From the NCBI GenBank assembly GCA_977006965.1, contig OZ345374.1, positions 1,984,001 through 2,048,000 on the forward strand: a stretch of DNA of 64,000 bases, written 5' to 3'. The stretch is from Phymatolithon calcareum (taxonomy: Eukaryota; Rhodophyta; Florideophyceae; Hapalidiales). The translations under genes and the position numbers were made by a program. The notes below the pieces were generated by a model. That model worked only from the letters and a program-made list of their open reading frames with translations. It was not told where the DNA came from and did not search any database. This document shows positions 20,460-29,844 of this stretch, in pieces (position 1 is the first letter of the stretch; every line of letters starts with the position of its first letter).

Positions 20460-20820
20460 CCATTTCTCATATGTTATGATAGAATCAATCCATGTTTTTT
20501 CTTCTTTACTGACAATGTAGCAGTTCAATCAATTTCTTGATTGATCTTGTTATTGTCAGTAATTCAATCATTTTGTTGATTGAATCAATCACAGTCGACA
20601 ATTCAATCTCTTAGTTGATTGAATCAATCACAGTTAGTAGTGCAATGAGCATCAGAAGTCTTATCATACCTCAATCTGAGGCCTATATAAGACCCGGATC
20701 TGAAGCCCCAACTCAATAAACCAAGGAACATCTCACAACCAACCCAACCATCTCAACCATCTCAACCACCTCAACCATCTCAACCATCTCAACCATCAAC
20801 AACCAAACCTCCATCCAACA
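20394..20820. mobile_element. Solo LTR inserted in LINE-A ORF2
   Basis: 427 bp beginning TGTTGGA and ending TCCAACA, with a 5-bp TSD, TAGAT, at 20389-20393 and 20821-20825. These are standard LTR features. TATATAA is at 20684-20690 and AATAAA at 20715-20720, which would suit plus-strand transcription. Two ~40-bp units with ATTCAATC/GATTGAAT inverted repeats occupy 20560-20640, and a CTCAACCAT array lies at about 20740-20800. No internal retroelement sequence remains, so it arose by LTR-LTR recombination. It is unlike the Copia LTR at 55066. Confidence 0.93.
20740..20803. repeat. CTCAACCAT 9-bp microsatellite in the solo LTR
   Basis: About six tandem copies of CTCAACCAT/CTCAACCAC near the 3' end of the LTR, downstream of the TATA box. 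Confidence 0.85.
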
Positions 20821-21098
20821 TAGATGAGCTCTTACTATTTAGCAAGACACTCATAGAACGCATGGAGAACGAAGAAGGCCTGTATTAATCCGCAGAATGC
20901 AAGGCAAAAAGTGGTCGAGTCCAAGCACCAGCAATCCCGTAGAGGACTGAGATAGGACTACTTTGAGTCCTGAGTTTTCCCGTCTGCGATTCTAGTGGAC
21001 GTTTTGTGAGCTACACAAAGGTAGGTAGCACCAGAGGAAGCCTTGCTCATATCTTCGGAAGTCTGTGGGGCTTTTAAATAAACTTGAAAGGGAAAAAA

Positions 21099-22159
21099 AA
21101 TTATTTGCTGATGATGTTCTTCTTCAAGCTAAAAATGCCAAAGGTTTGCAAAAACTATTGGACATAGCCACGAAGCGCGCAGGCGAGAATTCCATGAAAT
21201 GGAACACAAAGCCAGGAAATAGTGAGCTCCTTAAGTACAAAGGCCTCCGAAAGAAGAATTTTTTCCTTGCAGGAAAAGAGCTGCATCAGGCCTGGAGACT
21301 ATCCTACCTGGGGATCAGTATGACCAACAACGGAGTCACGGACGATACAGCAATTTCAAGAGTTCAGAATGCGGTGGGATATATACGCAAACTACGCCAA
21401 ATAGGCGTGAACGTCAGAGGATTCCAGCCGGCCACTTGCATCAGAATTTTCAAATCATTGATTCTCCCCAAATGGAAGTATGCCATTCACCTGACCCCGA
21501 TCACCAAATGTCTGTTATCGGCAATCGAAGCAGCAGAAGGTCTTTTCTTCAGGTATGCTTTCGGAAAATATGCCGAACATCGAAGAGAGCGGATGCGAGT
21601 GCTCTGCCGACTCGCCAGCCCACAGATGAGGAGAGCACACCAGGCTGAAAGGTTCGCCTTAAGCCTGATAAGACGGAAGAAGTACTTTGAGCTCGCAGAA
21701 GTATACCAAGGAAGAGAAGAAGACCTTGAAGATGTTTCAAAGGATATTGGACATCTTAGAGAAGAGAAGCACCTCAAAGAAGCTCTAAAACAAGCAGAAG
21801 AAGGTGTGGTATCAAAAACCGGACGCATACGGGAAGCAGCAAAGATATGGACGTTGGAAGAAGAGGGACGGACAGTTAAAATCCCGGTCGACAAGCCGAA
21901 TGAACTACCAGGAGTGTTACATATAAGGGACAGAACTGCGCGGTTGAGATGCCTGAGATTTCTTTTCAACAGAGCTCCTTTGTGGAGAAAATCAGTTTTA
22001 GCGATGTACATTGGGCCCGGTGCTATAGTTGAGCTCGTTGTGCTCTAACGCACACTACGGTGCATGAAGATGGATCAAGAAACAGAATATGAATGCGAAC
22101 GACTCACCCGAGCCCGCGCAGGGAGAGAAATTCGGATTAAGGAGATATTAAGAGGCTAG
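21099..22159 (+). pseudogene. LINE-C ORF2 C-terminal part
   Basis: Continues from the split FADD box: LFADDVLLQAK, then MKWNTKPGNSELL, LSYLGISMTNNGVTD, FKSLILPKWKYAIHLTP and MRVLCRLASPQMRRAHQAER. A charged region follows, then LRCLRFLFNRAPLWRKSVLA. A TAA at 22046-22048 interrupts the frame. The same frame continues with YECERLTRARAGREIRIKEI to the natural stop at 22159, as in the sister copies at 28816-29079 and 32199-32768. Apart from that stop, this section is one long open frame (21065-22048). Confidence 0.85.
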
Positions 22160-23008
22160 TAGAGAGATGAATTTGGAAGACAGCGAGAAGCTGCCCTGTT
22201 AATCAAATCGAGGTCTTGGGAGCTTTTAAAATAAAGCAACATATAACCCCCTATCCTGTGGCCGCGTATGCCGGTATAAGCCGCGTTGCATGTGTGGATT
22301 CATACTTGGTGAGTGCTGAATCTGCAGAGATTCAACAAGTGCGCCTATATATAGTTCATAGGGTCCATCTAACTCTTCTGGCGGTTTTATAGGTTGTTAG
22401 CTGGCTCTTATTCTCTGGTGGCCATGCAGAATGTCAGCAGCGCATGACGCAGCGAAACTTTTGTGAAGTTCCGGGAGAGCAACTCATCGACAGCATTGGA
22501 CACGTGCATTACTTGTCGACGTTCAGTCGCCCCAGAGCGTACATTTGCATTCGAGAGCAGTGTTGGACGCCGCGTTACCTCTAAGAAAATGCAAGACCTC
22601 GACCATTGTGTTCTCACAATGCAATACGCTTGACAGTGCCACAATATACATTTGCAACATTTCTACTGCTAGGAACTGCTTCACTATGCATGCTGAAGAT
22701 ATCTATGACCTTGGCGCTGTTGATGCACTTGATAGCGAGTAACTTTCATGAGCAAAAAATTAAATTTTTTTGATTGGAGTTTATTTAAAAGCCTCACAGC
22801 CTTACGAATATACGGGCAAGGCTTCCTCAGTTGCTACCTTCCAGTGTGTAGACTGTTGAAACTTACCGCCTTCCATAGGCGGTGGGGAAAGTTTGGAACC
22901 TGGATCGTCCTACCTACTATGTGGTGTTCTTGTGGGTGCGCTGCTGGTGTTCCCGCTATTTGGCTTTGTGTCCCGAGGGACATCTAGTTAACTTCTCGTA
23001 TCTTGATT

Positions 23009-26000
23009 TCAGAGCAGTCCTTCTTCATTTTCCATGCACTCTATGATGGTCTTGCTGAATAGCAAAAGCTCGTTAAGTGCTCTCTCGGTATCCGGTCTTT
23101 TGTCTTCTTTCAAGTCGTATCCTGACAGATTGTTTTCCAGCGTTGCCATATGTTGTCGAGCTCGGTTCCCAAATTTTTCCACCATGCTTGTTGTCGACAC
23201 CTGCGGAAATCTTCCGTAGACGTACTGAAGCGCTAATTGCCTGTGCTTCACCTTCGGGAGTTTGAGGATTGCTGGTAGCTCGCTCGTCTTGTCATACGGG
23301 ATTCTCCTCTTCCTCTTCAATTCGAGACGATCTCCTTCCATTGTGAGGAATTTTGAGCGAAGCATTTCGGCAGACTGCTTTGCTTGAATGTATTTGGTTG
23401 CTTCCACAAACGGTTCCCTGTTTTCCATAGCGGCAATGTCGTTCCTCGTCGACTGGAGCTCTTGGTTGTTCCTGCTCTCAGGCGGCTTTTGTAGGTACAT
23501 CTTTTCTTTGTCCTTTGTTCTCCTCAGAATCTTGAAGGCCAGGATTTCCCGTCTCTGGTGCGGTGCTTGGATTCGGCACAACAGTCGGAGTCTGTCTGAC
23601 CTTCCTCTGGAGAGTGGACCAAACATTTGGCTGAAGAACGTTTGCTCAACTTCCTTGGCGGCCTTCTCAATGTCTTCTGTCCATGGCGTTAGATGCATTG
23701 CGTATTCCCAACGTGGCTGGATTAGTGCCTTGTACACCTTGATGCACTTTTGAATGGTCAGCCCTTTCTTGAATATTCCAAGTGTACGCAACTCATATAC
23801 GGCGGACCTTGCCTTCTTCAGGCGTTGTATCATTTTCGTGTCTGATATTCCTTCGGGTCCAAGGGAGACTCCAAGGTAGGTGACCTCCGGGACGTGCGTC
23901 AGGACCATGTTCGCCAGTTTGAATGTTTCGCTTGCTGTTGGATCTCGCTTTTTCCCTTTTTCGTATTCCATGTCATACCGCGCTCTTCGGCCCACCGAGT
24001 AGCTATGTCCAGCATGCCTTGCAATGCAGCAGGTGATTTCGCTGACAGAAGAACGTTGTCCGCGAATAAGACAGCGGGGACGTCCGCCCATGTGCTCGGA
24101 ACCTCGCTCATACGCTCGGCGAACTCATCCAGAAAAATGTTGTACAGACTCGGGCTGAGTGGGGACCCCTGTGGTACACCCCTGTCCACTAAAAACAACT
24201 TCTTGTCGGCATTCCCAATTGTTGAAACCCACGAGGGTGACAGAAATGCCTCGGACATGGTGCAGAACTCGGGAGGCAGCACTTGTCTCATTCGTTTCAC
24301 TAAGTGTTTTCTCGGAACTGTGTCGTATGCCGCTTTCAGGTCCAGGACTGCTACGCATCGCTGGCCTCCTTTCAGCAGCTCCGTGGCCCTTAGAATGGCC
24401 AGCTCAGTACTTTTCCCCTTTTGGAAGCCAAGTTGGTACCAGTGGTTGTCGTATACCTTGCGCAGCTTGATATCGATGGCCGTCTCTATGATTTTCCTTG
24501 CTTGGCTAAGCAGGGATATTGGGCGATAGTTTCCGGGTTCCTCGTGTGTCCCGCTCTTGTGTATTGGGACGAGGAGTGCTTTCTGCCAGTGGAGGGGCAA
24601 ATCTCCACGCCTTCCACAGGCTCTCCGCAAGGCCGTAAGCGCGTCTGCATTCAGAGAAAATTGACTTTCAGCATCTCTGCCTTAACTTCGTCCAGGCCCG
24701 GTGTCTTTCCAGTTGGCGATCTCCGAATGGCTGTTTCAATGGTGTCCCTCATGTCTTTAGGACATGTGAACTTGCTTAGCCCATGTTGCCACTTTTCGGG
24801 ACTATGGCATGTTTTTGATATGTGGGCAGAGAATCTGGTACTGTTCATTGGTCTTCCGGTCATCTTGTTTCTTGCCGTTCGTCTTCTGATTTTCTTCTTC
24901 ATCCTGGCTAGCTGTTTCAGGGCAGTTTGTCCGTCCTTCTCCTCTAGCTCAGAGATGTACTCTTGATACTGTTCGTATTTCCGCTTGTTTACCTTTGTCC
25001 GTACTTGGTGTTTACACTCGTGGTATAGTCCCCAGTCTTCAGGTCTTTGCGTCATTCTGGCTCTTCTGTAGAGTTTCTTTCGTCTCAGGGCCAGTTTGTC
25101 GAGCTCAATGCTCCAGAATGATTTGTATTGTGCCGGAATACGCTTCCTTGTTCTCCACGGCTCGCACCACGTTTTGACAAGTTTCTCGTATGCCTTGTGC
25201 AAGTCTCTTGAGGTTTTGCACTTTTCGAGGCTTTCTATAATCGCTGGAAGCTCCTTGTTGTAGCTGCGGGCCACTTTTTGGACTTTTGCGCCCTGACGTG
25301 CCTTCCCTCCGAGTTCGACTATCTTCTTGTAGATACTCTCTAATTTTCCAGCAGAGGTGCAGTTTTTCAAGTCTTCAATGAGATCTCTCATCTGCTCCTT
25401 GTTCGAGATCTTTTGCTTCTTATCATTCCAGTTTCGCATACTGATTGGTCTTCTAGATTTGGAGGGTTCTTGGACTTGTCGGCTTCTGAGGCGGATGCAC
25501 ACCGGTTTGTGCTGTGCGTTTCCTGTCCAAATATCTTGCGGAGAGCTTGCGTTTGACGTGGTTATCCCTTTTGTCGCAAAACGTCGATATTACTCGCGTA
25601 ATTCTTGGACTCTAACGTCGGTTCCGAGTGGGTTTTTAGCTCATGATTTATGTCTTGCATTCCAGTCTCCGCAGATGATGCCCTGGCCTCTTGCATGTCT
25701 ACTTATGAGCGAAAGACACTTTTCTGTTTCATGGTGCGTGGATTTAGGTGACATATATACCACCCCAATTTTCAGGTTTCCTACTTGGGCAATGAGGACT
25801 TGGTAATGAATCTTTGCGTACTTGAAGATAAGCTTCGCTCCACATCCGCTTCGGAAGACAAGTGATACGCCTCCAAAGTTTCTCGCGGATCCACGCCTGT
25901 GACTCGAGGAATTTTGGTGGTTGGGCCCATCTTGTGTGACGAGTTCGGGTCTAGGGGCATTCATTGTGAACATTTTCTGTCCGGATACGTGCTTCAGACC

Positions 26001-26097
26001 TCAATTGTGTTTCAGTGAGTCCAATCACGTCGACTCCGTGGTTATTCACCAACTTTCGAAGGTACTCGGGTGTCTCGGGAGAACCCCCCACATTCAT
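23009..26097 (-). pseudogene. LINE-A2 ORF2 (endonuclease-reverse transcriptase), frameshifted
   Basis: Starts MNVGGSPETPEYL at 26097. The frame shifts near 25975 (an extra A compared with LINE-A), and the endonuclease is damaged after GDWNARHK by a deletion of roughly 75 bp. Open pieces are 25973-25641, 25502-24651, 24630-23899 and 24091-23009, in at least three frames. The RT has NYRPISLLSQARKIIE, LGFQKGKSTELAIL, GVPQGSPLSP and LFADNVLL. In the last, the second catalytic Asp is replaced by Asn (codon 24055-24057), which should abolish polymerisation. The C-terminal tail (KVKHRQLALQYVYGRFP) and stop at 23009 are preserved. Confidence 0.88.
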
Positions 26098-26119
26098 TGT
26101 TGCAATTCTCCAATATTTG

Positions 26120-28093
26120 TTAAAAATCATTTTGGAACGTGACTTGCTCCGAGTTTGCGATGGGAGTTACAGGAATTTTATCCTTGTCTGGGTCTCCAAT
26201 GATAGATTGGGGCTTGTTGGTCACCGAGTTGTCTGCGTGCTCTACGCCTTGTTCGCAACCGTCAGTACCGCTTGTTGGGGTCTCTTTACTGGTCGATGAT
26301 CCTTCTCCTGAGTCTCCAACCGGGTGGCCATGGGCGTTCTCTTCCGTTTCGGTTACACCCATAATTTCCATTCCACTCTCGTTCGGGACAGCCTTTTCCT
26401 GTGCGATGATTTTTCGTAGGTCTGAATGGAGCAGGTGCCTCCGAGGAAACTGCTCCAGGTTCCGAACCTTCTCTATGTCGATGGCTCTGAGTTTGCGGTC
26501 GGCTGCTCTTTCCAATCCTTTGTACCATTCTTTCGCATGGTAATTTGTTACAACTGATAAGCAGTACCTTGCGCGCGCCCTTGTTCTCGCTGCATGCCTC
26601 TTCAACGATCGCTCAGATTCTGCACTCTGTCTTTTCCTCTTGCCGTTTTCGAATACGTTGTAATTGTACATGCAAATCAACCCTGCTTCCTTCAGAAGGG
26701 GAACGATATGATTCCACTCTCTTGTTTCGGTCAAGACTTCCATTACTGTGGTTCCTATGAACGATATGTGGTGGACAGTTCTTTTGCTGAGTAGTTCTTT
26801 CACAGCATGAGCTATTTCGTCTCGCGGAGCTTTCGGGAGCCCTCGGAAGTACAATGCGCCCATCTTTGGTTTTGGTCCATGGCGTGGCATGAAACTGCCC
26901 ATCTTGTTGGTAAAATTGTCCAGTTTCTCTCTTTCCTCTTCGTCGAGTTCTCGGGGTCGCTTTACAGGTCGTTCAAGAATCCCTGTCGCACGTTCGGTTT
27001 GCGCTTTCTGTGGCCCTTGGTTTCTGAGATTTCTCAACGCTGCATCTCGATACGGCGTTGTTGGTTGAGATTTCTCTACAGCTTGGTGTTCTGTCGAGCT
27101 CGTACCATGCTCCTCTACGTGGGGCGCTTCGTCCGTTGATGAGTCTTCCATAGCACCGGGAGCCCCGCGACGGAGTCTTCGGTTTTCCTCCATCAACGTT
27201 CTCATAGTTGCTTCTAGGATTAGCATCTTGTCCTCCGTGGATTTTGGTTTGCCTTCCAGGGCGCCAATCTTGTCTTTTAGGGCTTGTACTTCCCCTCTTG
27301 CTTGGCAGAAATCTCTACTGCCTGCGGAATGTTGGCATCGATCCACCAGGGTGGCCATTTTTTGCTCTGAAGCTGTTAGCGCCGATTCAATATCCTTGAT
27401 CCTTAGTCCCATATCTTCTGCTGCTGGACAGCATCTGTCCAAATCCAGGTTACTCACAACTGGTTCAAATTGGGACGTCGGCAATGTGCTCGGGCCTACT
27501 GTTGCGGCTTTCTCGACAGTTTGGCTTTCGTCTCTGCACTCCGTGTCTGCTCCAGTCTGCTCTAGAGCTTGACCCGGAGCTGCCTGGTTTTGGGTGATGT
27601 TAGATACGAACTCTGCTGCGTTGGGGCCCTTGCTGGAAAACGGGCACTCCTTGCACTCCAGTACTAGAGGAGAGCGGGCACTTCCGCATCTCAGTTTAAG
27701 AGTTCCTTTCTTGTTGCACTTTGCGCACTTTGCAAGGTTGCGGAGTTTCACAAACTTCTTCCTGATGGGGCTATCCTTCACAGTGGTGGGAAATGGCCCA
27801 GCTTCATTGCATGTTTCCGAAGTGGGGGCGCTGTTTGTGACTTTCTTGTTCGTGGTGTCGCGGTTGGCGATATTTGCTCCGTTTCCACGCGCCTTTGCGC
27901 GCGTCGTGGCCCCTGTGGACCGGTTGTCCGTAATTGGTTGTTTCACAAAATTTAGTGATTTTCTACTTTTCCCTTCCGCCGGCGCCTGCCGGTGGCTTGC
28001 TCGGCGAGTCGATCTTCTGTTTTTCGCTGTTCTCCAGGGCTCAGCTGTGACCCTGCCTGGATTTTCCCATCCGGAGTCGGAATTTGACTCCAT
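26120..28093 (-). CDS. LINE-A2 ORF1 (zinc-finger, coiled-coil RNA-binding protein)
   Basis: 657 codons from the ATG at 28093 (MESNSDSGWENPG). The frame is open further upstream, but the element starts at 28228 and this ATG aligns with LINE-A ORF1. A cysteine motif CAKCNKKGTLKLRC...CKEC (about residues 120-145) forms a likely zinc finger and is intact here, unlike in LINE-A. A coiled coil (LKDKIGALEGKPKSTEDKML...ENRRLRRG) follows. Then comes the globular part with ALYFRGLPKAPRDEIAHAV and VHHISFIGTTVMEVLTETRE, and a basic RTRARARYC segment. It is predicted to bind element RNA in a ribonucleoprotein. It ends just before the ORF2 start at 26097. This is the best-preserved ORF1 in the window. Confidence 0.85.
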   Translation of the reverse strand: MESNSDSGWENPGRVTAEPWRTAKNRRSTRRASHRQAPAEGKSRKSLNFVKQPITDNRSTGATTRAKARGNGANIANRDTTNKKVTNSAPTSETCNEAGPFPTTVKDSPIRKKFVKLRNLAKCAKCNKKGTLKLRCGSARSPLVLECKECPFSSKGPNAAEFVSNITQNQAAPGQALEQTGADTECRDESQTVEKAATVGPSTLPTSQFEPVVSNLDLDRCCPAAEDMGLRIKDIESALTASEQKMATLVDRCQHSAGSRDFCQARGEVQALKDKIGALEGKPKSTEDKMLILEATMRTLMEENRRLRRGAPGAMEDSSTDEAPHVEEHGTSSTEHQAVEKSQPTTPYRDAALRNLRNQGPQKAQTERATGILERPVKRPRELDEEEREKLDNFTNKMGSFMPRHGPKPKMGALYFRGLPKAPRDEIAHAVKELLSKRTVHHISFIGTTVMEVLTETREWNHIVPLLKEAGLICMYNYNVFENGKRKRQSAESERSLKRHAARTRARARYCLSVVTNYHAKEWYKGLERAADRKLRAIDIEKVRNLEQFPRRHLLHSDLRKIIAQEKAVPNESGMEIMGVTETEENAHGHPVGDSGEGSSTSKETPTSGTDGCEQGVEHADNSVTNKPQSIIGDPDKDKIPVTPIANSEQVTFQNDF

Positions 28094-28290
28094 TGTTCGG
28101 TGCCCCAGGGGACTATAACCCCTTTCCAAGGGTTTGCCCTCGGCGGCGGCCTTGTCGTTAGCGCTACGCAGCACAGAACTCTGTCTTGGTCCAATCGGTC
28201 CGCCCCGCGGCTCTTTTGCAATAGGAATGCAAAAAATTAAATGAATCTCTTCCCTCAATTGAGGGAAAATTTCCGTAAAATAGACACTAG

Positions 28291-28781
28291 TAGGGACACC
28301 ATTCTACTGAACTGAATAGTTTATATAGATCGACCATCAAAGAGCTGTTGACCAGTTGAGATTACGGTCTCAAATTATCAATCGGAGCCGCAGACAAATA
28401 AGTATTCAGCACCTTGGGCTTTCCACCAGACGGGAAAGAAGCTCACCTTTTATTGGCTGGTTCAAACGTGCCGAGCGTCAAAGCTTTTCATACTCTCGAC
28501 CGTAGGCATGCAGCAGTTAAGATATAGCCTTGCGGATAGGTTTGTTGCATTGTGTACAAGTATCTGTCTATACGCTCAGAGCTTATTGTGTCATGTGCAT
28601 GGCGTGCTACCGCTTCCACTCCTTCGACGTCTTGAATGCCTTGGTAGCCTTTCAAGCATTAAATCTGGACGCTGAGACTGCAGCGAGGTCAGCTTGCGTT
28701 CCGCGATCCTGAAATGTTACCCTAGAGGCGCTCCATCTTTCTCTACTTCACGGTCTGTGAGGTCCTTTGTCCGTATTTCTT
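28291..28781. other. No gene recognised
   Basis: Spacer after the right end of TIR-X copy 2. No homology with the corresponding flank of copy 1 was seen, as expected for independent insertions. Confidence 0.4.
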
Positions 28782-28795
28782 CGTCTCCATCTGCC

Positions 28796-29155
28796 CTGAT
28801 TCGAGCAATCTTCCGGTGGTTCTCCGCGTAAGAGAAATGTCTACACGGTTGCGATGCCTACGGCTGATATTCAACAGAGCGCCTCTTTGGAGAAAATCAG
28901 TACAAGGTGCATACTTTGGTGTCACACCCGTGATTGAACTGGTAGCGCTCCAACGCATTCTATCTTCATCCAAGATTAGTTCTGAAATTGAGTATGAATG
29001 TAAGCGACTCTCTAGAGCACTTGTTGGGAGAGAAAAACAAGTCAAGGATATACTGAATAGTCAAACTGCGTTAGCTTAGAAAATCATGCGAAAGAGGCCC
29101 TCTTACTCTTGAAGAGAGGCCCTGGGAGCTTTTAAAATAAATCAACAAATATCTC
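28796..29155 (+). mobile_element. LINE-C2 3' fragment with TSD
   Basis: Encodes the C-terminal LRCLRLIFNRAPLWRKSVQG and VIELVALQRILSSSKI regions (28816-29079), then a 3' UTR with GGGAGCTTTTAAAATAAATC. The TSD is CGTCTCCATCTGCC at 28782-28795 and 29156-29169 (14 bp perfect, extendable to 18 with one mismatch). It is a sister family of LINE-C. The copy at 32116-32790 is nearly the same sequence. Confidence 0.88.
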
Positions 29156-29169
29156 CGTCTCCATCTGCC

Positions 29170-29514
29170 GGAACTGGAGTGATTATGACATTCTTCAACA
29201 GAGTCGTGCGGGACTCTTATCGCTAACTGCTTGTCTCTCTTCAGCAACTGCCTCCTGAAGTCGCTGAAGATGATCAATCACTGAACGCCGTGCCCCAACT
29301 TTGCCGGATTCTAAGCAACGGTACGATCCGCAAAGATCCTTATCGATGCGGGAAGCACTTTCCGGAAACTAATAGAATTCTTTAGGCTCCTTAGATATTT
29401 CCCTATGGCATCGGCGTCAAATACTTCACAGGATAGTTTCGTTTAGAGTATACACGCTCGAAAGAACGAATACCTGCCTTCTCCTGAGCCTTTGAAAGGT
29501 GATATAGAACATCT
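29170..29514. other. No gene recognised
   Basis: Spacer with no recognisable coding sequence. Confidence 0.35.
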
Positions 29515-29844
29515 TTAAATGATTTCAAGTACCTCATCACTGCAATCCGACGTATCGCTTGCGGAAGGGAAGTGATGGGACACACCAGATCGTTGCGATG
29601 CTTCATGAAACCACATGAAATCCACGTATGAATCAGGCTCAAAGAAACTTTGATCCGTTTCATGCTCTGACACCTCTGCTCCTCCTCCACCTTGACCGCT
29701 TACGACGAAAGCTTCTTCGTTGCCGCACAGATATGTTAAGTGTACATGCAGCTCATGTAAAAAGTCCCTGACAGGTCGGCGACGGTTGCGAAACTGTTTC
29801 CGCCGAATGCGAATGTGCCGTCGGATGTAATGAATTTTGAACAT
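29515..29844 (-). CDS. Small unknown protein, paralogue of the ORF at 7672-7980
   Basis: 109 residues on the minus strand starting MFKIHYIRRHIRIRRKQFRN. The N-terminus is strongly basic (RNRRRPVRDFLHELHVHL), followed by LCGN, a Gly-rich linker and an acidic C-terminus (FEPDSYVDFM ... HFPSASDTSDCSDEVLEII). The C-terminal motif F-E-P-D-[ST]-Y-[MV]-D-F-M ... H-F-P-S-x-S-D is shared with the other copy, and sequence just past both stops is also similar. I do not recognise the family. A basic head and a phospho-acceptor-rich acidic tail could suit a nucleic-acid-associated regulator, but that is speculation. Confidence 0.45.
   Translation of the reverse strand: MFKIHYIRRHIRIRRKQFRNRRRPVRDFLHELHVHLTYLCGNEEAFVVSGQGGGGAEVSEHETDQSFFEPDSYVDFMWFHEASQRSGVSHHFPSASDTSDCSDEVLEII

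Larger units (their letters stand above)
15327..21098 (+). mobile_element. LINE-A, near-full-length non-LTR retrotransposon
   Basis: Bounded by a perfect 16-bp TSD, AATTATTTGCTGATGA (15311-15326 and 21099-21114). It has a 5' UTR of about 110 bp, ORF1 (15440-17269), ORF2 (17283 onward) and a 3' UTR ending in a short A-run. A 427-bp solo LTR interrupts the end of ORF2. Excluding it, the element is about 5.34 kb. The 5' end resembles that of LINE-A2 (28228 reading leftward), which supports full length. The element sits in the RT gene of LINE-C. Confidence 0.93.
12707..22253 (+). mobile_element. LINE-C copy (5'-truncated, heavily interrupted)
   Basis: Inserted into TIR-X copy 2 with a 10-bp TSD, TCCTGTGGCC, at 12697-12706 and 22254-22263. 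Its own sequence is 12707-~13050, ~14992-15326 and 21115-22253. The rest is an unknown insert containing LINE-B copy 2, plus LINE-A. The 3' UTR ends with GGGAGCTTTTAAAATAAAGC, then a short tail. Members of the same or a sister family recur at 3962, 28796, 32116 and 53100. Confidence 0.8.
22766..28228 (-). mobile_element. LINE-A2, full-length non-LTR retrotransposon on the minus strand
   Basis: Bounded by a 14-bp TSD, GCAAAAAATTAAAT (22752-22765 and 28229-28242), inserted near the right end of TIR-X copy 2. Copy 1 shows the empty site. It is a sister family of LINE-A with the same two-ORF layout, 5' region and conserved tail. Its 3' UTR (22766-23008) contains GGCAAGGCTTCCTCAG, shared with fragments near 31840, 34200 and 35500. 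Confidence 0.92.
11350..28286. mobile_element. TIR-X copy 2, interrupted by two large LINE insertions
   Basis: The left end begins just after CTAG (11346-11349) with a TCTCTATTTTACG terminus and a CCCTCAATTGAGGG palindrome. The right end is its inverse, ending AATAGACA followed by CTAG (28287-28290). After removal of LINE-C (12707-22253) and LINE-A2 (22766-28228), the remaining ~1.9 kb aligns with copy 1 throughout. The inner sequence has several short ORFs in different frames and no transposase motif that I can name, so it may be a non-autonomous or decayed family. Confidence 0.65.

Noticed and set aside
23894-24529. 211-codon plus-strand ORF
   Set aside because: Antisense shadow of the LINE-A2 RT, whose minus-strand motifs are unambiguous.
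28816-29079. Independent 87-codon gene
   Set aside because: It is the LINE-C2 ORF2 C-terminus, bounded by a TSD.
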